A stretch of 64,000 nucleotides of DNA from Planctomycetaceae bacterium (lineage in GTDB: Bacteria > Planctomycetota > Planctomycetia > Planctomycetales > Planctomycetaceae). Shown here in pieces: positions 9,552-18,199 of the stretch; the stretch's first letter is position 1; each line of letters begins with the position of its first letter. Made by a program: the position numbers and the translations under genes. Location of the stretch: assembly GCA_021732845.1 (NCBI GenBank), contig JAKFUF010000008.1:62001-126000 (forward strand), written 5' to 3'. The notes beneath the pieces were generated by a model. That model saw nothing but the letters and a program-made list of their open reading frames with translations, was not told the origin of the DNA and ran no database searches.

Positions 9552-10448
9552 TCAGGATTGGATCGTCAGCTTGCAGGCGGATTCCCGGTCGTCTTCGTCG
9601 AGCGACATCAGGGCTTCAACGATTTCGTACGCATAGTCAGCCAGTTCTGTGGCCGTCCGTACCGCGGGACGCAGCCGCGGAATGCCAGGTTTCAGCAGCG
9701 GACTGCTCTGCACTCGAAGCGTCTCGAAATCGTAAATGCCAAACACCACCTGTGGACCGTCCCCCCGCGAGAGGCGCAGTTCTCTTTGCAGTTCCAGAGC
9801 TGAAACGGCGGCATTCACATATGCCGTGATCCCGACCAGCAGGGAACGGTACATCGTCTGATCTGACATGGCGGCCCCGGCGTACTTTTCCAGGGCGTGC
9901 GAGGCTCCACGGACGGCGATCTGAATCTGATCTACCAGTGACCTCAGGGCGAAGGTGCTGGCAATGTTGACGTAGGCGTCCGGCGACAGGTGCGTGTCCA
10001 CGGCGGCGGTCACCGCCCCGCACTTGGAATGCCCCAGAACCACAATCAGCTTCAGGCTTTCCTTCAGATTCGCAAGTGCATAGTGCAATGAGCCGAGGCA
10101 CTCGGAACCGAGTACGTTGCCCGCAATGCGCAGGACGAACAAGTCATTGAAGGATTGGTCAAAGACGGCTTCGATTGGCACACGTGCGTCGGAACAGCCG
10201 AGCACCACGGCAAATGGCGACTGCGACGGCATCGCCCCCGGGAACAGGGGCAACCCGGATGTCATCAAGCTCATGGGAACCACGATCGGTTCGGCATTGT
10301 CGCCGCCCAGAGTCCGCTCCTGCATCAGATGGACGAGTTGCTTGAACCGGTCATTCCCCTGAACCAGCGTTTCGAGCGCCGTTTTTGCATCAGGGATCTG
10401 CCGCGCCGTCATCGGCGCAAATGGATCGTAGCGGTAGATGACATCCAT
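9552..10448 (-). CDS. Beta-class carbonic anhydrase
   Basis: The protein has 298 residues from the ATG at 10448 ([13 protein letters not shown]). It interconverts CO2 and bicarbonate. The zinc ligands and dyad are visible: CSDARVP (Cys, with the Asp-Arg pair) and GHSKCGAV (His and Cys). The line [22 protein letters not shown], shown here only in part as RIAGNV, is the family core. It is longer than the usual ~200 residues, with a ~60-residue N-terminal extension and a C-terminal extension. There is no signal peptide, so it is cytoplasmic. An upstream in-frame start would add 38 residues of poor sequence and was not used. Confidence 0.88.
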   Translation of the reverse strand: MDVIYRYDPFAPMTARQIPDAKTALETLVQGNDRFKQLVHLMQERTLGGDNAEPIVVPMSLMTSGLPLFPGAMPSQSPFAVVLGCSDARVPIEAVFDQSFNDLFVLRIAGNVLGSECLGSLHYALANLKESLKLIVVLGHSKCGAVTAAVDTHLSPDAYVNIASTFALRSLVDQIQIAVRGASHALEKYAGAAMSDQTMYRSLLVGITAYVNAAVSALELQRELRLSRGDGPQVVFGIYDFETLRVQSSPLLKPGIPRLRPAVRTATELADYAYEIVEALMSLDEDDRESACKLTIQS

Positions 10449-10797
10449 GACGACAACCGCCGTGCAGAGAGTTTCCGTTGAAAGCCCGATTCTCGATAGT
10501 TCGCAGCGGGGATGCAAGCACGCAAACTGAACGGCATGCACCACAAGTGGCTGCGACCGCATCGGACCGAGTGCGGGGCGCGATCCGCTTCAACCCGAGT
10601 TCACACTGTACCGGCGATCGCTGATGTGGTTGCGACGCCACATGTGCAATTGGCGGACAGAAGTGACCTTCCCTGGGATTGCCCCGCCGTCACCCATCCG
10701 GGCTTCTCGCACTTGGGAGCCCACAGCGTTCGGCCCTTTGCGGGTGAGCCTTGGAGGAGTGGTCTGGACGATCGAAGAACTGCTGACAAGCGATGGT
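10449..10797. other. 349-base gap without a recognised gene
   Basis: It lies between the 5' end of the carbonic anhydrase gene and the 3' end of the dTMP kinase gene, both on the minus strand, so it should hold the carbonic anhydrase promoter. I see no convincing open frame, strong hairpin or clear promoter boxes. Confidence 0.5.
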
Positions 10798-11478
10798 TTA
10801 CCGTGACTTTCCCATCAAATCTGCGGGCAAGAGTTGCCAAAGTTCCGCAGCGATTTCTTCCATCGGACGCATCACGCCGTCGCGCAATCCCTCAAGAATA
10901 TGCCAGCGTGCCTCTCGTGCCAGTGACCGGTAGACCGTCCGTACCTCTTCAAGATACCGGCCATCGGCCTCCTGAATGTCCGCCGCGCGGTCGGTGTAAT
11001 CCCGTTGCGACTTTCGGGCAATCAGTTCCTGCGCCGTGGCAACGGGAATGTCGAGGAGGATGGAGAGGTCGGGCGACGGCAGACCGTAAATGTCATACTC
11101 GATGCGAAAGATACGTTTGATCAGCGTGGCTCGGTCATCCCCCTGGCACTTCGCGGCCTGATGGGCCGCGTTGGAAGGGACGTAACGATCCAGAATCACC
11201 ACTTCCTTCGCCGCTATCGCTTCCAGCAGCAACTGCTTGGATTCGTAGCGGTCTCCCGCAAAGACCAAGGCCGCGAGTTGGGGATGAACCTCCTGAAGCG
11301 TTCCGAACCGGCCATTTAAAAATTCGCCGGCGAGCCGGCCGAACAGGGTTTCCGCATACCGCGGAAAGCTGAACACCCGGTGGGTGATCTTGGCAGCCGT
11401 GAGCCGCTCCGACAACAACCGGGCCTGTGTCCCCTTGCCCGAACCGTCGATGCCTTCAATGTTGACCAGAAACGCCAT
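10798..11478 (-). CDS. tmk: Thymidylate kinase
   Basis: The protein has 226 residues and phosphorylates dTMP to dTDP with ATP, in the cytoplasm, for dTTP synthesis. The N-terminal P-loop reads IEGIDGSGKGTQ; the DR(Y)-type motif is LDRYVPSNAAHQA; the lid region has RKSQRDYTDR. The length is normal for the family. It lies on the same strand as the STAS and MtaB genes, 122 bases away, with an ATGACAAAT repeat pair in between. Confidence 0.93.
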   Translation of the reverse strand: MAFLVNIEGIDGSGKGTQARLLSERLTAAKITHRVFSFPRYAETLFGRLAGEFLNGRFGTLQEVHPQLAALVFAGDRYESKQLLLEAIAAKEVVILDRYVPSNAAHQAAKCQGDDRATLIKRIFRIEYDIYGLPSPDLSILLDIPVATAQELIARKSQRDYTDRAADIQEADGRYLEEVRTVYRSLAREARWHILEGLRDGVMRPMEEIAAELWQLLPADLMGKSR

Positions 11479-11508
11479 GACTGCCCGAATGGAATGACCA
11501 CAACTTCA

Positions 11509-11579
11509 ATGACAAATGACAAATGTCAAACTTGCCGACCTGAACTACGAAAACCGAGTTGTTCGTTCAGATTTGTCAT
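11509..11579. repeat. Short-word repeat with inverted copy (ATGACAAAT)
   Basis: ATGACAAAT occurs at 11509-11517 and again at 11516-11524 (overlapping by two), and its reverse complement ATTTGTCAT lies at 11571-11579. The arrangement sits in the gap between the dTMP kinase start and the STAS stop codon. It resembles larger inverted-arm structures in other gaps of this window. Confidence 0.5.
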
Positions 11580-11600
11580 CAGCCACTGCTGGTTTGCTCG

Positions 11601-11984
11601 TCATTCTTCCGGCTTGTGAATCATCGCCAGCGCGGACTCCAAATCGGGGGCGATCTGAAAATAGGTGTTGAGCCGGCTGGTTTCCAGAATTTCGGTGACG
11701 ACGGGGTGCAGGCTGCAAAACACCACCTGACCATGGACCCGGCCAACGCGCCGATGCAGCGTGATCAATTTGCCCACCCCAGAGCTGGTCATATATTCGA
11801 CAACGTCCAGGCTGACCACAAGGCGATGGCAGTTCCACTGATCGACCAGGGTGAACAGTTCGTGTCCCAACTGTTCCAGGTTCACCTCATCGGTGAGACG
11901 CGGAACCATGATCCGCACGACAGTCGTTGGACCGCGCTGTTCAAAGCGGAGGTAGACAGGGTCGAACTCAGTCGAGAGTGACAC
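11601..11984 (-). CDS. STAS-domain anti-sigma-factor-antagonist-like protein
   Basis: The protein has 127 residues from a GTG at 11984. This start is preferred because AGAAGGG stands 6 bases upstream, while the longer frame runs through the MtaB tail without sense. It carries a STAS fold: LVVSLDVVEYMTSSGVGKLI holds the usual phosphorylatable Ser pair of SpoIIAA/RsbV-type proteins. Such proteins are switched by kinase and phosphatase partners, none of which is nearby. Its first 17 bases overlap the end of the MtaB gene, so the two are probably translated from one message. Confidence 0.8.
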   Translation of the reverse strand: MSLSTEFDPVYLRFEQRGPTTVVRIMVPRLTDEVNLEQLGHELFTLVDQWNCHRLVVSLDVVEYMTSSGVGKLITLHRRVGRVHGQVVFCSLHPVVTEILETSRLNTYFQIAPDLESALAMIHKPEE

Positions 11985-13290
11985 GGTTGTCCCTTCTGGT
12001 CGCAAACAGGGCCTGATCAGTTGCCGTCTGGCCCACCACGGAAACCAACTGGCCGATGTCACCGGAAGAGCCAGGAAATTCAACGGTGGCATAACGACAG
12101 GCTGTTCCCTGAACATATCCTGCCCGGCTGGCGGGTTTCGCTTCCACGAGAACCGTCAGCCGTTCTCCCACGAGTTCTGCATGATACCGGGCTGTCAACC
12201 GGGACTCCAGTGCCGCAAGGCGTCCCATTCGTTCCTTTCTCACCGCGGCCGGAACCTGATCCGGAAAAGTCGCCGCCGGCGTTCCCTTGCGCGGGCTGAA
12301 AGGAAATGCGTGAATCTTCATGAAACCTGCCAATTCGCACACACGAATTGTGTCTTCGAACTCGGCGTCGGTTTCTCCCGGGAACCCCACGATGACATCC
12401 GTGCTGAACGCCGGGCGGTGCAGGGTGTCGCGAATCCGCTGGACCTTCTCCAAAAACCGCCCGCTGCGGTAGCGCCGCTTCATCCGCGACAGCACGGAAT
12501 CGGAGCCGCTTTGCAGGCACAGGTGCAGGTGCGGGCAAAGCCGTTCGCTGTCGGCCGCCGCCGCCACGAACTCGTCATCGACTTCATTCGCTTCCAGGCT
12601 GGAAAGCCGCAGCCGCCAGTCGCCAGGAATCTTGTTCAGACGCGAGATCAGGTGCCACAGCCGAAACGGCGGCTGCCCCGACCGGCCACGCGTCGTGTCG
12701 ACTCCAAAATGGCCCAGGTGGATGCCCGTCAGCACAATTTCCCGGTACCCCCGCTCGACCAGTTGCTGAACCTCCTCAACAATGGCCTCCGGAGTGCGGC
12801 TGCGGAGCCCCGGGCGGACAGTCGGAATAATGCAATAGGTGCAGTTCAGAATGCAGCCGTCCTGGACCTTGATGAATGCCCGGCGGTGACCGTCGAACCG
12901 GCTGATTCCCGGTGGAAACGCGGTGACACCAAAGCGTTGCAGCACGTCGGGCAGTTCGCGGTTGTCCGGCACCACCGCCACCACGCCCGGCAGCTCTTCA
13001 AGGGCCTTGGAGTCGCGCGCGGCATAGCAGCCGAAAACCACGGTGCGCGTGCCCGGGTTTTGCCGGGCCAGTTGCCGGATGATCCCCCGCGCTTTCGAAT
13101 CCGCCTCGCCGGTGACCGTACAGGTGTTGATGACGCACAGGTCGGCCGCCTCGTCACCGGCCGCCTCCCGATAGCCGTGCTGCTCCAAAGCCTCCTTCAC
13201 GAGCTGCGTTTCGTACTGGTTCACCTTGCAACCCATGGTGACAAGGCGGCATGTCCGATCAGAAACCAGCGCGGTCGACATCACACACAT
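11968..13290 (-). CDS. mtaB: tRNA t6A37 methylthiotransferase MtaB
   Basis: The protein has 440 residues (437 if the ATG at 13281 is used). It is a radical-SAM enzyme that adds a methylthio group to t6A at position 37 of tRNAs reading ANN codons. The first domain holds three cluster cysteines in TMGCKVNQYETQ, INTCTVTGEAD and VFGCYAARD. The radical-SAM motif is DGCILNCTYCIIP. A TRAM domain is expected at the C-terminus, around GERLTVLVEAK. The GCKVNQYE form distinguishes MtaB from MiaB and RimO. It is cytoplasmic. Its end overlaps the STAS gene start. Confidence 0.92.
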   Translation of the reverse strand: MCVMSTALVSDRTCRLVTMGCKVNQYETQLVKEALEQHGYREAAGDEAADLCVINTCTVTGEADSKARGIIRQLARQNPGTRTVVFGCYAARDSKALEELPGVVAVVPDNRELPDVLQRFGVTAFPPGISRFDGHRRAFIKVQDGCILNCTYCIIPTVRPGLRSRTPEAIVEEVQQLVERGYREIVLTGIHLGHFGVDTTRGRSGQPPFRLWHLISRLNKIPGDWRLRLSSLEANEVDDEFVAAAADSERLCPHLHLCLQSGSDSVLSRMKRRYRSGRFLEKVQRIRDTLHRPAFSTDVIVGFPGETDAEFEDTIRVCELAGFMKIHAFPFSPRKGTPAATFPDQVPAAVRKERMGRLAALESRLTARYHAELVGERLTVLVEAKPASRAGYVQGTACRYATVEFPGSSGDIGQLVSVVGQTATDQALFATRRDNRVTLD

Positions 13291-13387
13291 CCAACGAAAA
13301 AAACAGTGGAAGGGTGAAGTCTACACCAGCCACACGGTGGGAGTAAGGTTCAGTCCAGAGAGTCTCGCCGGAGCCCACGAGAACCGT

Positions 13388-14620
13388 TCATTTCTTCAGC
13401 GGTGGCTGGCGCGCGAAGAACTCTTCCACCGAGCGCTGCACCTGCGGCGAGTGAGCCACGACCAGCAGGCCGGGAAGCGCCACCGCGGAACCGTATCCAC
13501 CCACCTCGGCCCAGGAATTGGGTTCGACGAGCGTGTGGAGTTTCTTCACCAGATCTTCCGTCGGCTTCTCACCCGGCGACAAGTTCTTGATCGGGAAGAC
13601 GCGGGTCTGCTTGAATAGCGTGGAGTCTCCATCCGTCGTGATATAGAGAACATCGTCGTCGACAAACCACACCAGCTTGACCTGCTCCAGCAGGTGCGAC
13701 AGAACGGAGTCCGCAGGAACCTCCGTGAAATTTCCACTAACCGTGGCGGCGGTTTCGATCCCGGCCTGTTCCAGGGTTCGGCGACGGAAAATGTAGTTTT
13801 GCCCACCCAGCAGTTGCTCGACCGCAGTGGCCAGTGGGACGTCTTCCAGAACGCGGGTAACCGAGGCTTTCAGCGCCTTGCGCAACGGAGATTGTGGCTC
13901 GGCGGCGCGAGCTTCCTTGGTGGGCAGGCCCTTCGCGGCACGGGCAATCCCTTCCCGCAACTGAGCCAACAGCCGCTCCACACCTTCGTGACCCGGCCGC
14001 GTCTGCGTGACGATCAGCCGGTCGTCATCCAGGCGGAGCGAACTTTCACCTCCCACCGCTTTCCAGCTTTCGGGAAGCACCGAGCTTTCAATCGCCTCCA
14101 GAAACTCGTCACCCACCAGCCCCGCGGCCTCCAGGTCGGCCACCGCATGCGACCGGACCTCTTGTTTCAGAGCGGTGGTCGTCGTGACCTGCAGCGTGTC
14201 GTTGTTCATCGTCCAGTCGCAGTACAGGTCATTCAACAGCAGGGTCAGCGCCGTGCGAAACTTGATTCCCGACAGCTTCAGTGAGACCTGTTCGTTGATG
14301 TCCACACCATCCGTTTCCAAAGCCGTGCGCTCAATTTTCAACGTGACTTTGACGTTGGAGCAAAGGGCTTCCAGGCATTCGCCCAAGGGCTTGTTCGCGA
14401 AGTCGCAGTTGACCGGCGTCTCCAGAATCTGCTGTGCCCGCTGCTGCGGTGTCGGCTTGGCCACGGGTGCAGTTGCCACAGGTTTAGCCAGGGGGCCCGC
14501 TGGAGGCTTCGTCACGGCCTTTTTGGTTGCCGCGGGTGCTGCAGGCTGAGCGAATGCCACGCTTTGTAAATTGGCGGCAAGCACGATGAACGCCGCGACT
14601 GGTGCGAAAGCGCGATGCAT
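13388..14620 (-). CDS. Secreted protein with STN/secretin-like repeats
   Basis: The protein has 410 residues from the ATG at 14620, which has TTGGGAA about 7 bases upstream and gives a clean signal peptide (AFAPVAAFIVLAANLQSVAFA). An Ala/Pro/Lys linker follows. Two regions, around residues 70-160 and 270-340, have the pattern ILETPVNCDFANKPLGECLE...LNDLYCDW and ATAVEQLLGG...LVWFVDDDVLYIT. This resembles STN domains of secretins and FecR-associated receptors (a short amphipathic motif whose hydrophobic residues support a beta-alpha-beta fold). No pore domain is present, so it is probably a periplasmic binding or scaffold protein. The function is unknown. Confidence 0.6.
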   Translation of the reverse strand: MHRAFAPVAAFIVLAANLQSVAFAQPAAPAATKKAVTKPPAGPLAKPVATAPVAKPTPQQRAQQILETPVNCDFANKPLGECLEALCSNVKVTLKIERTALETDGVDINEQVSLKLSGIKFRTALTLLLNDLYCDWTMNNDTLQVTTTTALKQEVRSHAVADLEAAGLVGDEFLEAIESSVLPESWKAVGGESSLRLDDDRLIVTQTRPGHEGVERLLAQLREGIARAAKGLPTKEARAAEPQSPLRKALKASVTRVLEDVPLATAVEQLLGGQNYIFRRRTLEQAGIETAATVSGNFTEVPADSVLSHLLEQVKLVWFVDDDVLYITTDGDSTLFKQTRVFPIKNLSPGEKPTEDLVKKLHTLVEPNSWAEVGGYGSAVALPGLLVVAHSPQVQRSVEEFFARQPPLKK

Positions 14621-14716
14621 GTGGCGGTTCCCAAGAGATGGACGGAGTTCGTCCATCGTGCGAAACGCCGTGCCTCACGTCAAGCAGGTATCTTCTTGGA
14701 CGGATCTCTGCAGGAC

Positions 14717-16159
14717 TCAACGGGCATATGTCGCCGCCCCTGGTTTCTCGGTCTTGTTCAAACGGTTGTGGCAGTGCAGGCCTTCCAGGATGAACTCGGC
14801 GACACTGGCCATCAGGTCGGTGGCGAACGGGCCTTTGGCGAGTGCGGGATCCAGACCTTCCGCGACGGCAGCCACCTGCTTGGAAAAATCGCGGATCGGG
14901 GTGATCCGTTCCAAGACCGTGGCTGAGGGAAGCTGATCGCCTATCTCCAGCGTCTTGCCCTGCTCGAAATATTCCACGATGTTCTTGAAGGTCTGTGGCT
15001 TGAAATGCTGGTCGAAAATGTTCTTGACCGCCTCGCCGACAATCCTGCCGATCAGCTTCTCTTCGTGGCCCGATTCCTCGGTCATGTTGAGTTCCACCTT
15101 GCCCAAGGAGCTGGCGGCCAGGTAGGCGAGGTCGCTGACACGGGCCACGGCTTGCTTGAGTTTCTGCCGTACGCAGCGACGTTCGGCGTTGGAGACGAGG
15201 TTCTCGTAGTTCGCCACGGACATGCGGACGGAGACGCCTGAGGACTGGTTGACGTGGCTGCTCGTCCGCGCGAGCCTTGACGTCTCCTCGACGATTTCCT
15301 GCAGGAACTTCGGCACCTTCACGGCCACCTCGTCACCACGGTTGACCCAGGCGTTCTCCTCGGTGATCTGCATTCCCAGTTCGCGGGTCAGCGGATAGTG
15401 CGTGCGGATCACGGAACCAATGCGGTCTTTGAGCGGTGTCACGATCCGCCCGCGGTTCGTGTAGTCTTCCGGATTGGCGCTGAACACCAGTTGCAGGTCG
15501 AGTTCCAGGCGGATTGGGAAACCCCGGATCTGGATGTCGCGCTCCTCAAGGACATTGAACAGTCCCACCTGAATCTTGGGGCTCAGGTCGGGGAGTTCGT
15601 TCATGCAGAAAATCCCCCGGTGGCTACGGGGGATCAGCCCGAAATGCAGCACATCTTCGCTGGCCAGATGCCGGCCTTCGGCATGCTTGATCAGGTCGAC
15701 TTCGCCGATCAGGTCGGCAATCGTCACATCCGGGGTGGCCAGTTTTTCTTGGTAGCGTCGGTCGCGTGGCAGCCACGCAATGGGGCAGTCGTCGCCCAAC
15801 TTCGCCACCTGGTCACGGCCGTATTTTGACAGCGGTTTGAGCGGGTCGTCGTTGATCTCGGAACCGGCGACAACCGGAATGAACTCATCCAGCAGATTGA
15901 CCAGCATCCGCAGCATGCGGGTCTTGCCCTGCCCTCGTAGACCCAGAAACAGCATGTCATGCTGCGAGAGGATGGCGTTTTCGACCTGCGGCAGCACCGT
16001 CTCGTCGTACCCCAAAATACCCGGAAACAGCGTCTCGCCAGACCGCAGCTTTGCCAGCAGGTTCTTCCGCATCTCTGCTTTGACCGACTGTGGCGCATAT
16101 CCGCTGGCGCGCAGTTCACCAAGTGTTCGCGCAAGGGGATTGGACGGTGCAGCGGTCAT
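14717..16159 (-). CDS. ChlI-like AAA+ ATPase
   Basis: The protein has 480 residues from the ATG at 16159 (MTAAPSNPLARTLGELR). Walker A is GLRGQGKTRML, the Walker B-like segment is IFCMNELPDL, and the sensor-type region VFSANPEDYTNRGRIVTPLK follows, as in magnesium-chelatase ChlI/MoxR-type ATPases. Such proteins usually work with a von Willebrand factor A partner to remodel or metallate a substrate. No such partner and no tetrapyrrole gene lies nearby, so a chelatase role is not supported. It is cytoplasmic. It is distinct from the MoxR gene at 32 kb. Confidence 0.8.
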   Translation of the reverse strand: MTAAPSNPLARTLGELRASGYAPQSVKAEMRKNLLAKLRSGETLFPGILGYDETVLPQVENAILSQHDMLFLGLRGQGKTRMLRMLVNLLDEFIPVVAGSEINDDPLKPLSKYGRDQVAKLGDDCPIAWLPRDRRYQEKLATPDVTIADLIGEVDLIKHAEGRHLASEDVLHFGLIPRSHRGIFCMNELPDLSPKIQVGLFNVLEERDIQIRGFPIRLELDLQLVFSANPEDYTNRGRIVTPLKDRIGSVIRTHYPLTRELGMQITEENAWVNRGDEVAVKVPKFLQEIVEETSRLARTSSHVNQSSGVSVRMSVANYENLVSNAERRCVRQKLKQAVARVSDLAYLAASSLGKVELNMTEESGHEEKLIGRIVGEAVKNIFDQHFKPQTFKNIVEYFEQGKTLEIGDQLPSATVLERITPIRDFSKQVAAVAEGLDPALAKGPFATDLMASVAEFILEGLHCHNRLNKTEKPGAATYAR

Positions 16160-16325
16160 GAGGAACCCTGATTCGGTGAAATCTTGACAGGCCCGTTGGG
16201 GCAACACCGAATTATAGAGGCACCGTCGAGCGGAACAACCCGCCTGAGGGCGAGGGGCGAGGTGTGCAACCCTGACACCGCCCTGGTGCCTGCCCGATCA
16301 CTCCGCGCGAGGCGTGAAATGTGCC

Positions 16326-16442
16326 TTATTCTCGATGGCATACTTCGTCAACAGCGCGTGTACGTTCTCCTCGCACGCGTAATACCGAAATGCCAAGCAG
16401 AATCACCGCAAGAGCGATCATCGCGATGTAGTAAGGGTTCAT
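16326..16442 (-). CDS. Possible 38-residue single-pass membrane protein
   Basis: A short frame begins at the ATG at 16442, with GAGGG about 4 bases upstream, and ends at a TAA. It would encode MNPYYIAMIALAVILLGI followed by a basic stretch (SVLRVRGERTR), which fits one membrane helix with a positive cytoplasmic side. It is too short to recognise. The 500-base gap around it holds nothing else I can name. It could be chance. Confidence 0.35.
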   Translation of the reverse strand: MNPYYIAMIALAVILLGISVLRVRGERTRAVDEVCHRE

Positions 16443-16659
16443 GTGCCCTCAGCTCGTCACAGGAACTTTGAAGGCAAATGCGATGGCCAGACCGTGCAGT
16501 TGATCGGCCCGATTTCCGGCACATGGCATTCGGTGATCCGCATGCTGTGGCTCACTTGAGCGCCGAGCGTGTCTCTCGCCCGTCGAAAGATTGCAGAACT
16601 TTGAGCCACTGGTCACGATACGCACACGATTCGTGTTGACCAGCCTGCAAGGAGTTCCT

Positions 16660-17952
16660 GTGCGAACGACATTTTCGGCCGTGGTGTGCCTGTGCCTCGC
16701 ATTCGGTGCCAATACCGCGTTGGGTGGGATTCTCATTCATGCGGGACGGCTGATCGACGGCCGCAGTCCTGAGCCACGGGTCAAGGTTTCGATTTACGTC
16801 GAAGGTGACCGCATCGTTCGGATCGACGAGGGCTTCACGATGCCGGGCAAGGACGACCGGTTGATCTCGCTGGCGGATCAGACCGTGATGCCCGGGTTGA
16901 TGGACATGCACACGCATCTGATCGGCCAGCATTCCAAGGATGCCTATACCGAGAAGTTTTTCATGGAGCAGGCGGACTATGCCCTGCGGTCGACCATGTT
17001 TGCCCGCGTGACGCTGATGGCCGGGTTCACCACGGTCCGCGAATTGGGCGACAATGGCGTCAACTCCGTCGCGCTTCGGAACGCGATCGAGAAAGGCTGG
17101 GTGGTTGGTCCGCGGATCTTTACCGCAGGAAAATCTCTGGCGACGACGGGCGGCCATGCCGACCCCACCAATGCGCTGCGGGGCGATTTCAAACGCGATG
17201 CGGGACCCGTGGACGGGGTCATCAATGGTACGGACGACGCCCGGAAGGCGGTTCGGCAGCGGTACAAGGATGGGGCCAACCTGATCAAGCTCACGGCCAC
17301 TGGTGGTGTCTTGAGCCTGGCGGCGAACGGTCAGAATCCGCAGTTCACGATGGAGGAACTGAAGGCGGTGGTCGAAACCGCCCGCGACTATGACATGACG
17401 ATCGCCGTCCACGCCCATGGCACCGAAGGGATCCGGCGGGCTGTGCTGGCTGGTGTGACTTCCATTGAGCACGGAACCTATCTGACGGACGAAGTCATGG
17501 CCCTGATGAAGGAGAAGGGCACCTATTGGGTGCCGACGAACATGGCGGGAGAATGGGTGGCGAAGAAGTCGCAGGAGCCAGGCTACTTCCCAGAGATTGT
17601 CCGCCCCAAGGCGGCCGCGATCGGGCCGCAGATGAAGGCGACTTTTGCCAAAGGCTATGCGGCCGGGGTCAAGATCGCGTTTGGCACGGACTCCGGAGTG
17701 TCACCCCACGGCGAGAACGCCCACGAATTTGAGCTGATGGTCGAAGGCGGCATGCCGCCGATGAAGGCCATTCAGTCGGCCACGCTCGTCGCCGCGCAAC
17801 TGCTCAAAATCGAAGACCGCCTCGGAACCATTGAGAAGGGAAAGATTGCCGACATTGTGGCCGTGAAGGGCAATCCGCTCGAAAATATCAGCGCGATGAA
17901 GTCGGTCGTGTTCGTCATGAAGGACGGCACCGTGCATCGGCAGCCGGAATGA
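16660..17952 (+). CDS. Secreted amidohydrolase (imidazolonepropionase-like)
   Basis: The protein has 430 residues from a GTG at 16660, chosen because AAGGAG stands 5 bases upstream and a signal peptide follows ([22 protein letters not shown]). Metal-dependent amidohydrolase landmarks are all present: [10 protein letters not shown] (HxH), [12 protein letters not shown] (Lys that can be carboxylated), AVHAHGTEG and SIEHGTYL (His), and [11 protein letters not shown] (Asp). These enzymes cleave amide bonds, often in dipeptides with C-terminal residues such as Pro or Lys. The export signal indicates the periplasm. The substrate is not readable. Confidence 0.85.
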   Translation: MRTTFSAVVCLCLAFGANTALGGILIHAGRLIDGRSPEPRVKVSIYVEGDRIVRIDEGFTMPGKDDRLISLADQTVMPGLMDMHTHLIGQHSKDAYTEKFFMEQADYALRSTMFARVTLMAGFTTVRELGDNGVNSVALRNAIEKGWVVGPRIFTAGKSLATTGGHADPTNALRGDFKRDAGPVDGVINGTDDARKAVRQRYKDGANLIKLTATGGVLSLAANGQNPQFTMEELKAVVETARDYDMTIAVHAHGTEGIRRAVLAGVTSIEHGTYLTDEVMALMKEKGTYWVPTNMAGEWVAKKSQEPGYFPEIVRPKAAAIGPQMKATFAKGYAAGVKIAFGTDSGVSPHGENAHEFELMVEGGMPPMKAIQSATLVAAQLLKIEDRLGTIEKGKIADIVAVKGNPLENISAMKSVVFVMKDGTVHRQPE

Positions 17953-18124
17953 CACCCAGGAGTCGCCGAGTCACGGCGTGACTCGAACACGGTCATGGGG
18001 CGACTGGACAACATCGCGCGCGTTGCCTTTCGCTCCCGCGAGAGGCCCTGATTCACTCCACCGGGAACACCGGAAACGTGACCGGGAAGCGGTGTTTTGC
18101 CGGCAGGCAACGCCAAACAACGAC

Positions 18125-18153
18125 TTGTCCACGCATCGAATGTGATTTATACT
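18125..18153 (+). promoter_or_regulatory. Sigma70-type promoter of the DUF1501 gene
   Basis: TTGTCC and TATACT stand 17 bases apart, and the -10 box ends 46 bases before the ATG at 18200. The match to the housekeeping consensus is close and the spacing is ideal. Confidence 0.5.
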
Positions 18154-18199
18154 TCAGCCGATGCAACCGCTCGCATGAACCCGGGGACGAGGCAGGCTG

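Noticed and set aside
12181-13317. A 378-codon plus-strand frame
   Set aside because: It is the shadow of mtaB, whose motifs are clear on the other strand.
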